Source of the DNA: Ferruginibacter sp.
GTDB taxonomy: Bacteria > Bacteroidota > Bacteroidia > Chitinophagales > Chitinophagaceae
Assembly: GCA_025357775.1 (NCBI GenBank)
Contig: JANXOQ010000506.1
Span: 1 to 5,716 of the forward strand
Direction: 5' to 3'
Length of the DNA: 5,716 nt
Below the pieces are notes generated by a model. The model was not told the DNA's origin, searched no databases, and saw only the letters and a program-made list of their open reading frames with translations. A program made the translations under genes and the position numbers. Position 1 is the stretch's first letter, and each line of letters begins with the position of its first letter. Below are positions 1-5,716 of this stretch, piece after piece.

Positions 1-88
1 ACTTTTTTATATTTCTTTATGAAAAACAGAGTACAACTAAGAAAAATAATATTAAAAATTTTTTCAACAAAAGCCAATAGCTAGTATA

Positions 89-96
89 TATATTTG
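89..96 (+). promoter_or_regulatory. Candidate -7 promoter element for the tandem amidohydrolase gene
   Basis: TATATTTG matches the Bacteroidota -7 consensus TAnnTTTG exactly and lies 28 bp before the start codon at 125, implying a leader of roughly 20-25 nt. No clear TTTG or TTG -33 element sits at the usual distance; the nearest partial match is the TTTC at 62-65. The leader is A-rich with no Shine-Dalgarno sequence, as is normal in this phylum. In DNA this AT-rich a chance match is possible. Confidence 0.4.
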
Positions 97-124
97 TAAA
101 ACCAAAATAAATCAAAAAATTAAA

Positions 125-3100
125 ATGATAATATTTAAAAAAGTTTTACTATTTATTTCTTTTGCTATAATTTTTATTTGCTGTAAAGCCCAAGAAACTG
201 GCTATGTAAATGGTACAGCAGATGTACGAAGTGGAAGCTATGTTTTTACCAATGCCACTATTGTAAAAGATGCTCAAACTATTATAAGTAATGCAACACT
301 TGTTATTAAAAATGGAAAAATAATAGCAGTAGCTAATAATATTGTTATTCCGAAAGATGCGGTAACAATTGACTGCACTGGCAAATTTATTTATCCATCT
401 TTTATAGATATTTATAGTGATTATGGTGTGCCAACTGCCCAAAGGCAAGGCAGAGGTTTTGATTATTATGCTCCCCCACAATTTGGCAGTAATACGAAGG
501 GTGCTTTTGGTAGTAACCAAGCTATAAAGAGTGAAGTAAATGCATCTAATATTTTTAATGCAGAGGAAGGTAAAGCTAAAAGCCTACGTGAACTTGGTTT
601 TGGTGTGGTGCTGACACATCAAAAAGATGGAATAGCCCGTGGCACAGGTGCTGTTGTAGATTTATCAGATAGGAAAGAGAATTTTAGTATGATAAAAGAT
701 AAAGCAGCTTCGTTTTATTCTTTTAACAAAGGCAGTTCGGGTCAGAGTTATCCTAGTAGTTTAATGGGTGTTATAGCCTTACTACGTCAAAGTTTTTTAG
801 ATGCACAATGGTACAAAAACAATATTCGTACACAAACAGAGGGTACAAACTTAGGTTTGCAAGCATGGAATAATAATTTGCAACTTCCATTAATATTTGA
901 AGCAAATGATAAATGGAATTGTATGCGTGCAGATAGAATAGGTGATGAGTTTGGGGTACAGTATATTTTAAAAGCTGGGCAAAATGAATATGAAAGAATG
1001 GCTGAGATAAAATTGACAAAAGCCAGCTATATACTTCCATTAAATTTTCCTGCTGCTATAGATGTAGAGGATGCAAATGATGTAAGATTTGTATCGCTAG
1101 CTGCATTAAAACAATGGGAAATGGCGCCTACCAACCCAGCTGCTTTTGAAAAAGCTGGCATTAATTTTTGCATTACTACAGCAGATCTGAAAGATATAAA
1201 ATACTTTTTACCAAACCTACGCAAAGCAATACAATATGGGCTTTCAGAAAAAACAGCTTTGGATGCACTTACAAAAAACCCTGCACAATTAATAAATATT
1301 TATAATGAAGCAGGCAGCTTAGAGGCTGGTAAAATGGCAAATTTTATAATTACCAGCGGTACAATTTTTGCCGAAAAGACTACTATTTTACAAAATTGGA
1401 TACAAGGAGAAAAAAATATAGTAAGGGAAGATACCGGATTGGAAACAGCGGGTAAATACAAATTAAATATTACTTCAATTACTGGCGTAAAAACATTTGC
1501 ACTAGAAGTAAGAGACAATATCAGTGCGGATTTGATGAACCTTGATACAATCAAAACAAAATATAGCAATGATGGAAAAGCGGTTAAAATAACTTTTACA
1601 GAAAATAAAAAACTTAAAAAAGGTTATAGATTAAGCGGTATAAATAATGGAAAACAATGGAATGGGACGGGTACAGATAGTACGGGTGCAACAGTATTAT
1701 GGACAGCAGATTTTGTTAGTAACATTACTCAAAAGATAGATAGTGTAAAAAAAGCTGTCGCCATTACTACGGGTACACTTACTTACCCAAATATGGCTTA
1801 TGGTGTAGCTACTTTACCGAAAGCAGAGAACGTTTTAATAAAAAATGTGACTGTGTGGACTAACGAAGCAGAAGGCATTTTAACCAATGCAGATGTGCTT
1901 ATTGAAAATGGAAAAATAGCAGCTGTAGGTAAAAATTTATTAGCCATAAATGCAAAACAAATAGATGGCTTAGGTAAATATGTAACCGCTGGTATTATTG
2001 ATGAACACTCTCATATAGCTACCGCATCGGTAAATGAAGGTGGGCAATCAGTAACATCAGAAGTACGTATTGGCGACAACTTAGACCCCGATGATATAGA
2101 TATTTACAGACAGCTTGCAGGTGGTGTTACAACGTCTCATATTTTACATGGTAGTGCAAATGCTATTGGTGGGCAAACACAATTAATAAAATTAAGATGG
2201 GGAGTTAATGATACTGCATTAAAGTTTGTAGGTGCAAATGGTTTTATAAAATTTGCCCTAGGCGAAAATGTAAAACGCAACCCAAGTGAAAATAATACAA
2301 GATACCCCAACACACGTATGGGTGTAGAGCAAGTGCAGGTAGATGCTTTTACCCGTGCACAAGATTATGCAAAAGCAATAAAACTAGATGCAAAGAAAAC
2401 AAGGAAAAATTTAGAGCTAGATGCGCTTGTAGAAATAATGGAACGCAAAAGATTTATAACCTGCCACAGTTATATAGCAAGCGAAATAGCACAAACAATG
2501 CTAATGGCTGATAAATTTGGTTTTAAAATAAACACATTCACGCATATACTAGAGGGCTACAAAGTGGCAGATAAAATGAAAGCTCATGGAGCCAATGCCT
2601 CTACATTTAGCGATTGGTGGGCTTATAAAGTGGAAGTGCAAGATGCTATACCTTACAACGCAACAATAATGCACAACGTAGGGCTAAACGTAGCCATAAA
2701 TAGTGATGATGCAGAGATGGCTAGAAGATTAAATCAAGAAGCTGCTAAAAGTGTAAAATATGGGGGTATGAATGAAGAAGATGCTTGGAAAATGGTAACG
2801 CTAAACCCTGCAAAAATGCTACATATTGACAAACAAGTGGGCAGTATAAAAAAAGGGAAAGACGCAGATATTGTATTATGGAATGATAACCCACTAAGTG
2901 TGTATGCAAAAGTGGAAAAAACATGGGTGGATGGTATTTTGTATTTTGATAAAGAAAAAGATATTGAAATGCGCAAAGCAATTTTTGTAGAAAGAAATAG
3001 AATTATAAATAAATTATTAGAGGAGAAAAATGGAGGAGCAACTACTACACCTGCAAAAGCTACTTTAAAAAAGATACACACTTGTAGTACGAGTGAGCAT

Positions 3101-3142
3101 GAGCATGGATTGCTTGATGAGGAGGAAATAATTAGTAATTAG
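125..3142 (+). CDS. Exported tandem amidohydrolase: inactive-looking N-terminal half, metal-binding C-terminal half
   Basis: This 1005-aa protein resembles COG1228 (imidazolonepropionase-like) amidohydrolases, which hydrolyse cyclic amides or dipeptide-like bonds with one or two metal ions; the actual substrate is unknown. Residues 1-22 form a Sec signal peptide (KK, hydrophobic core, likely cleavage after C-K-A22), so it should act in the periplasm. Residues about 30-435 are a first amidohydrolase fold: beta-sandwich strand 'LVIKNGKIIAVA', barrel, and closing strand 'GSLEAGKMANFII'. Its HxH site reads Y97-S-D99 and no His appears at the later ligand positions. About 441-530 is a beta-rich middle segment. 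About 565-950 is a second fold with H628-S-H630, H781, H807 and D861, followed by 'VGSIKKGKDADIVLW'. The two halves look like an ancient duplication. The tail (983-1005) is rich in Cys, His and acidic residues. At about twice the length of a single-domain enzyme, the tandem build itself is seen in Bacteroidota. The ATG at 125 fits the signal peptide and the -7 element. The gene ends with TAG. Confidence 0.88.
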   Translation: MIIFKKVLLFISFAIIFICCKAQETGYVNGTADVRSGSYVFTNATIVKDAQTIISNATLVIKNGKIIAVANNIVIPKDAVTIDCTGKFIYPSFIDIYSDYGVPTAQRQGRGFDYYAPPQFGSNTKGAFGSNQAIKSEVNASNIFNAEEGKAKSLRELGFGVVLTHQKDGIARGTGAVVDLSDRKENFSMIKDKAASFYSFNKGSSGQSYPSSLMGVIALLRQSFLDAQWYKNNIRTQTEGTNLGLQAWNNNLQLPLIFEANDKWNCMRADRIGDEFGVQYILKAGQNEYERMAEIKLTKASYILPLNFPAAIDVEDANDVRFVSLAALKQWEMAPTNPAAFEKAGINFCITTADLKDIKYFLPNLRKAIQYGLSEKTALDALTKNPAQLINIYNEAGSLEAGKMANFIITSGTIFAEKTTILQNWIQGEKNIVREDTGLETAGKYKLNITSITGVKTFALEVRDNISADLMNLDTIKTKYSNDGKAVKITFTENKKLKKGYRLSGINNGKQWNGTGTDSTGATVLWTADFVSNITQKIDSVKKAVAITTGTLTYPNMAYGVATLPKAENVLIKNVTVWTNEAEGILTNADVLIENGKIAAVGKNLLAINAKQIDGLGKYVTAGIIDEHSHIATASVNEGGQSVTSEVRIGDNLDPDDIDIYRQLAGGVTTSHILHGSANAIGGQTQLIKLRWGVNDTALKFVGANGFIKFALGENVKRNPSENNTRYPNTRMGVEQVQVDAFTRAQDYAKAIKLDAKKTRKNLELDALVEIMERKRFITCHSYIASEIAQTMLMADKFGFKINTFTHILEGYKVADKMKAHGANASTFSDWWAYKVEVQDAIPYNATIMHNVGLNVAINSDDAEMARRLNQEAAKSVKYGGMNEEDAWKMVTLNPAKMLHIDKQVGSIKKGKDADIVLWNDNPLSVYAKVEKTWVDGILYFDKEKDIEMRKAIFVERNRIINKLLEEKNGGATTTPAKATLKKIHTCSTSEHEHGLLDEEEIISN

Positions 3143-3266
3143 GACTTGGGTAGCAAGCAGCTGAAAGAGAGCAAAGCAGAATTGGCAATTTTAAATAGAC
3201 AGAAAATGATTTTGAGTTGATTGTTCAAATTATTTTTACAAAATTTATAGAAGAATAAAATAATTT
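3143..3266. other. Intergenic spacer between the two amidohydrolase genes
   Basis: This 124-bp gap has no coding remnant that I can recognise and no convincing GC-rich terminator hairpin. The first half is slightly purine-rich; the second half is AT-rich and holds a weak promoter candidate. The genes could be co-transcribed or have separate promoters; the gap is long for a tight operon. Confidence 0.6.
3211..3238 (+). promoter_or_regulatory. Weak candidate promoter for the 430-aa amidohydrolase gene
   Basis: TTTG at 3211-3214 and TATTTTTA at 3231-3238 resemble the Bacteroidota -33 (TTTG) and -7 (TAnnTTTG) elements. The last base of the -7 element is wrong and the 16-bp spacing is slightly short. 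The -7 element ends 28 bp before the ATG at 3267, almost the same distance as in the upstream gene. Chance is a real possibility in this AT-rich stretch. Confidence 0.25.
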
Positions 3267-4559
3267 ATGAAAAAATATATAATAATTATTTGCAGTATTG
3301 GATTTTTAAATAATGCAAAAACACAAGATAATATTAGCCCTGCAAAATATTTTGCTGGTTATACACTTATAAAAAATGGTTCAGTGCATACTGGTACTGG
3401 TGAGGTTTTATTGAATACTTCAATCCTTATAAATAATGGTAAAATTGAAAAAATAGGTCCCAACATTGCTACACCTGCTGGTGAAGTAAAATTGACAGAT
3501 GCAACGGGAATGCAAATATACCCGGGGTTTATTTTAGCCAATACTACTACTGGTTTAAAAGAGATAGCAAACCAAGTACGTGGTACAGATGACTACAGAG
3601 AGTTGGGAGACCTTAACCCTAATGTAAGAAGTATTGTGGCTTATAATACTGACTCTAAAATTACAAATACACTTCGTAGCAATGGTATTTTATTTGCAAA
3701 TATTGTACCACAAGGCAATTTAATTGCAGGTACTTCATCAGTAGTAAATTTTGATGCTTGGACATGGGAAGATGCTGTTTACAAGTTGGATAATGGATTA
3801 CATTTTTATATGCCATCTTTATTGGTAAGACCAAATAGAAATACTGATGATAAAACTGACCCATTAAAAAATTCTAACGAAAAAATAGAATTAGTAAAAC
3901 AATTTTTTAGGCAAGCAAAAGCGTACAATTCAGGAGAAAAACCATTACAAACAAACCTAAAGATGGAAGCAGTAAAAGGTTTGTTTACAAAACAACAAAA
4001 GCTTTTTGTACACTGTACTATTGTAAAAGAAATGCTAACGGCTATTGATTTTATAAAAGAGTTTGGATTTGATTTAACCCTTGTAGGAGCAAGTGAAAGT
4101 TGGTTAATTGCTCCGTTATTAAAACAAAATAATGTTTCTGTTATACTTTCTCAAACACACTCATTACCTAACGCAGATGATGATGATATAGACCAATCGT
4201 ACAAAACACCGAGTTTGCTACAAAAAGCTGGTGTGCTTTATTGTATAACGGACGAAGATGAAACTACAACGGGTAGAAACCTAATGTTTAACGCTGGAGA
4301 GGCAGCAGCCAATGGGCTTAATAAAGAAGAAGCTTTGCAAACAATTACATTAAACGCTGCAAAAATATTAGGCATAGCAGATAAATCAGGTAGCATAGAA
4401 GTGGGAAAAGATGCCAACATTATAATAAGTACTGGCGATGCACTAGACATGCGAACCAATAATATTACAAAAGCCTTTATACAAGGCAGAGATATAAATT
4501 TGGATGATAAACATAAGCAGTTGAATAAAAAATACGTGGAGAAATATGGCTTAAAATAA
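3267..4559 (+). CDS. Exported single-domain amidohydrolase-like protein lacking the HxH metal motif
   Basis: This 430-aa protein has the usual length of a single-domain COG1228-type amidohydrolase. Residues 1 to about 19 are a Sec signal peptide (MKK, 'IIIICSIGFL', cleavage near A-K-T19/Q20), which places it in the periplasm with its neighbour. The N-terminal sandwich strand 'ILINNGKIEKIGPNI' leads to 'YPGFILANTTTG', where the family normally has PGFID-x-H-x-H; here the ligand positions are N92 and T94. H249 ('FVHC') and D329 ('CITDED') keep the look of the later ligands, while the segment expected to carry another His reads 'GASESW' (275-276). A short acidic run (D-D-D-D) lies near 310. The fold closes with 'GSIEVGKDANIII'. 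It is similar in plan to the N-terminal half of the upstream protein. It could be a pseudoenzyme partner or scaffold for that protein, or an enzyme with a reduced metal site. The start ATG follows an A-rich leader; the stop is TAA. Confidence 0.82.
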   Translation: MKKYIIIICSIGFLNNAKTQDNISPAKYFAGYTLIKNGSVHTGTGEVLLNTSILINNGKIEKIGPNIATPAGEVKLTDATGMQIYPGFILANTTTGLKEIANQVRGTDDYRELGDLNPNVRSIVAYNTDSKITNTLRSNGILFANIVPQGNLIAGTSSVVNFDAWTWEDAVYKLDNGLHFYMPSLLVRPNRNTDDKTDPLKNSNEKIELVKQFFRQAKAYNSGEKPLQTNLKMEAVKGLFTKQQKLFVHCTIVKEMLTAIDFIKEFGFDLTLVGASESWLIAPLLKQNNVSVILSQTHSLPNADDDDIDQSYKTPSLLQKAGVLYCITDEDETTTGRNLMFNAGEAAANGLNKEEALQTITLNAAKILGIADKSGSIEVGKDANIIISTGDALDMRTNNITKAFIQGRDINLDDKHKQLNKKYVEKYGLK

Positions 4560-4599
4560 ATGATGTTTTATTTATTGATTGAGTCAAAGACCTCTAACA

Positions 4600-4630
4600 A
4601 GTTTATTTGTGTGGTTTCTACAAATAAATT
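4600..4630. terminator. Candidate AT-rich hairpin downstream of the 430-aa gene
   Basis: TTTATTTGT (4602-4610) pairs perfectly with ACAAATAAA (4620-4628) across a 9-nt loop. A G-T wobble (4601/4629) and an A-T pair (4600/4630) extend the stem to 11 bp. It starts 41 nt after the stop codon, a reasonable place for a transcript end. Against a standard intrinsic terminator, the stem is almost all A/T and no T-run follows on either strand. Confidence 0.3.
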
Positions 4631-4648
4631 ATGAGTACTGGTTTATTA

Positions 4649-4672
4649 TTTATTTGAAAAATTTTCAATAAA
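4649..4672. repeat. Imperfect AT-rich palindrome sharing TTTCAATAAA with the next hairpin
   Basis: Left arm TTTATT-T-GAAAA (4649-4660) pairs with TTTTC-AATAAA (4662-4672), with one bulged T at 4655 and almost no loop. Its right arm continues as TTTTCAATAAAC, which matches the right arm of the hairpin at 4777-4800 (TTTCAATAAAC). The shared arm suggests a repeated element rather than two unrelated accidents, though AT-richness weakens this. Confidence 0.35.
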
Positions 4673-4776
4673 CCTCATCTATAAAAATTATTACTTAGGC
4701 TTTTTTTTGATACAATAGCAAAAAATGGTTGGTAAAATCCTCTGAAACTCAGTGTTTTTATCATTCTTGAAAGAAA

Positions 4777-4808
4777 TTTATTGAAATGGGTTTCAATAAA
4801 CTTTTTTT
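4777..4808 (+). terminator. Perfect 10-bp hairpin followed by a T-run, just before the transposase remnant
   Basis: TTTATTGAAA (4777-4786) and TTTCAATAAA (4791-4800) are exact reverse complements around a TGGG loop. Seven T residues follow at 4802-4808. The layout is that of a plus-strand rho-independent terminator, but the stem has only two G-C pairs. The position, ending just before the ATG at 4814, would let it block read-through into the transposase, a known way insertion sequences limit their own expression. It could equally be an element-associated palindrome. Confidence 0.4.
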
Positions 4809-4813
4809 GCTTT

Positions 4814-5549
4814 ATGAAAAGTTCATAAAAAAGGTGTTGGGGCTGTGGAAGCCTATCTGCTATTTGTTGGGGAAAGCGAAAAAATAAGTAACGTTATAAG
4901 TGTAATAATTGTTCTTCATTGTTTACTTCAAAAAACGATGATGCCAAGTTAAGCAATCAATTTATTTGGTTTCGCAAATCGGTAATATGTAAACAAATTT
5001 TATACCAGTTATCTTTAGATTCTTCTTATTCAATAAGGAAATTACAATACCTTTTTAAGTCCTATTTATCTGAGGCTCCGCAATTCATTATTAAAAACAA
5101 GTACGTACTCAACTTAATGATTGATGGTACTTATTTGAATGGAAATGCTTGTTTGGTTTTGTATTATGATAGCAAACTTAAATATGCCTTATTTTATAGG
5201 TGGACTAATCAAGAATATTTTACAGGAATAAAAGAAGATTTGCAAAATCTACAACTTTTGGGAGTGGATCTCCAAAGTGTTATTTGCGATTGTAAAAAAA
5301 GCATACCCACAGGCAAAAGTGCAATGCTGTATTGTGCATATACAATATATGGTAAGGTAATGGCTTACCAGAAAACCTAAATCGACTACAGCAAAAGAAT
5401 TAAGATATTTAATTGGATTTGTTCATTAAATTGGTAATGTAACAGAGCAAACAATGTGGACTATTGCTTTTGAAAAGTGGTATGAAAACAATAAAATGTT
5501 TATCAATGAAAAGGTGAAAAATATGCAACACTTTTTAAAAAATTTATAA
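4814..5549 (+). pseudogene. Decayed IS256/Mutator-type transposase, zinc-ribbon variant
   Basis: This is a broken transposase gene. Reading from ATG 4814 gives M-K-S-S, a TAA at 4826, then a zinc ribbon: C-W-G-C (codons at 4835 and 4844), a TAA at 4889, then R-Y-K-C-N-N-C (4901 and 4910). The longest open stretch runs 4919-5380 and could only start at a TTG, so the ribbon shows the true N-terminus lies upstream. It contains 'WFRKSVICKQ', the first catalytic Asp in 'MIDGTY' (codon 5123) and the second in 'VICD' (codon 5288), 55 residues apart. After about 5291 the homologous frame moves by one base: 'AYPQAKVQCCIVHIQ' (from 5301) carries the C-x2-H signature, then TAA at 5358, 'WLTRKPKSTTAKELRYLIGFVH', TAA at 5427, 'FEKWYENNKMFINEK', and a final TAA at 5547. 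The last part of the catalytic domain, with the expected Glu, is missing. It cannot make active transposase. The family name rests on remembered motifs of the Bacteroidota IS256 variant. Confidence 0.82.
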
Positions 5550-5583
5550 TTTTAACTATCCTAAATAATTTTATTTTTTGAAG

Positions 5584-5610
5584 TAGGCACTTGTTTACCC
5601 CATAATAAAA
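5584..5610. repeat. Possible left end of the insertion sequence at the window edge
   Basis: TAGGCACTTGTTTACCCC (5584-5601) stands out as richer in G/C than the surrounding AT-rich DNA. It lies about 60-75 bp before the start of a transposase-like frame, the usual distance from an insertion-sequence end to its gene. No partner repeat can be seen because the element leaves the window, so this is a positional guess. Confidence 0.2.
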
Positions 5611-5633
5611 GCTAATTATATTAGTATTTGTAA

Positions 5634-5641
5634 TATATTTG
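5634..5641 (+). promoter_or_regulatory. Candidate -7 promoter element for the edge transposase
   Basis: TATATTTG matches the TAnnTTTG consensus and ends 19 bp before the ATG at 5661. It is the same octamer as at 89-96. No good -33 element is visible 17-23 bp upstream. Confidence 0.3.
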
Positions 5642-5660
5642 CTAAATTAAATAGCAGTAT

Positions 5661-5716
5661 ATGTTTAAAGGTACTAACATTATAGCGTTTGTAAAGCAAT
5701 TTGATAGCAAAGAAAG
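5661..5716 (+). CDS. N-terminal fragment of a probable IS1595-type transposase, cut by the window end
   Basis: Eighteen codons are visible from ATG 5661: 'MFKGTNIIAFVKQFDSKE', open to the last base. The start resembles the N-terminus of IS1595 (ISXO2-like) transposases of Bacteroidota, which open with a short 'N-I-I-x-F-x-x-x-F' helix followed by an acidic stretch and then a zinc-ribbon domain. Neither the zinc ribbon nor the catalytic core is inside the window, so the assignment is tentative. A -7 promoter-like octamer lies just upstream, and the preceding gene remnant is also a transposase, which fits a cluster of insertion sequences. Confidence 0.45.
   Translation, partial: MFKGTNIIAFVKQFDSKE

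Larger units (their letters stand above)
4560..4813. other. AT-rich spacer with inverted repeats between the amidohydrolase gene and the transposase remnant
   Basis: This 254-bp stretch has no open frame that looks like a gene. It holds three AT-rich inverted repeats (4600-4630, 4649-4672, 4777-4800) and an isolated T8 run at 4701-4708 without a convincing stem before it. The left end of the decayed insertion sequence should lie somewhere here, but I could not match a terminal inverted repeat to the far side. Confidence 0.6.

Noticed and set aside
19..84. A 21-codon plus-strand frame before the first gene, possibly a leader peptide.
   Set aside because: It is a basic low-complexity peptide in AT-rich DNA, and it ends upstream of the candidate -7 element, so it would not be on the downstream transcript.
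182..187. A lipoprotein signal at the Cys-Cys near residue 20 of the tandem amidohydrolase.
   Set aside because: The preceding residues (F-I-C) do not match a lipobox; a type I cleavage after C-K-A22 fits better.
149..3081. Several open frames on the minus strand inside the tandem amidohydrolase gene (for example 149-520 and 2734-3081).
   Set aside because: They are antisense to a well-supported coding frame, their translations are low-complexity and rich in Ile, Ser, Phe and Tyr, and they show no recognisable domain.
3180..3190. AATTGGCAATT palindrome in the spacer between the amidohydrolase genes, as a possible operator.
   Set aside because: It is 11 bp, has no second copy in the window, and such short AT-rich palindromes are expected by chance here.
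3143..3266. Riboswitch or small RNA in the spacer between the two amidohydrolase genes.
   Set aside because: No extended stems or known aptamer landmarks are visible in these 124 bp.
4919..5380. A functional 153-aa protein starting at TTG 4919.
   Set aside because: Its start lies inside the zinc-ribbon region of a longer transposase and its last 27 or so residues are out-of-frame sequence. It is a fragment of the pseudogene.
4826..5429. Reassignment of TAA to glutamine, because several in-frame TAA codons fall where Gln is plausible.
   Set aside because: The 430-aa gene ends cleanly at a TAA after its natural C-terminus, and the transposase also has a frameshift and a missing 3' end. Ordinary decay explains all of it.

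Overview
The window is AT-rich DNA (about one third G+C by eye) from what looks like a member of the Bacteroidota, possibly the Chitinophagaceae. The signs are A-rich leaders with no Shine-Dalgarno sequence, TAnnTTTG-type -7 promoter elements, exported proteins whose mature part starts near 'QE' or 'QD', and transposases of types common in that phylum. The genus cannot be read from the sequence.

Positions 125-4559 hold two plus-strand genes for exported proteins of the imidazolonepropionase-like amidohydrolase superfamily, 124 bp apart. The first (1005 aa) is a tandem protein: an N-terminal amidohydrolase fold without recognisable metal ligands, a beta-rich middle segment, and a C-terminal amidohydrolase half with a full metal-ligand set (HSH, two further His and an Asp). 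The second (430 aa) is a single-domain relative in which the HxH motif is replaced by N-T-T, although a later His and Asp remain. Of three amidohydrolase folds, only one therefore looks like a normal metalloenzyme. The proteins probably act together outside the cytoplasm on a cyclic amide, peptide-like or similar substrate, but the substrate cannot be named.

Positions 4560-5716 are mobile-element territory. A 254-bp spacer carries three AT-rich inverted repeats. After it comes a decayed transposase gene (4814-5549) of the zinc-ribbon variant of the IS256/Mutator type. Beyond its longest open stretch it can be followed through four in-frame stops and one deletion/frameshift, and it lacks its C-terminal part. 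At the right edge (5661 onward) begins what looks like the N-terminus of an IS1595-type transposase, cut off by the window end. A possible left end of that element lies just after the decayed transposase, which suggests one insertion sequence landed in or beside the remains of another.

I found no RNA genes, CRISPR arrays or clearly new defence or metabolic system. The most interesting biology is the paired, partly catalytically empty amidohydrolase set.
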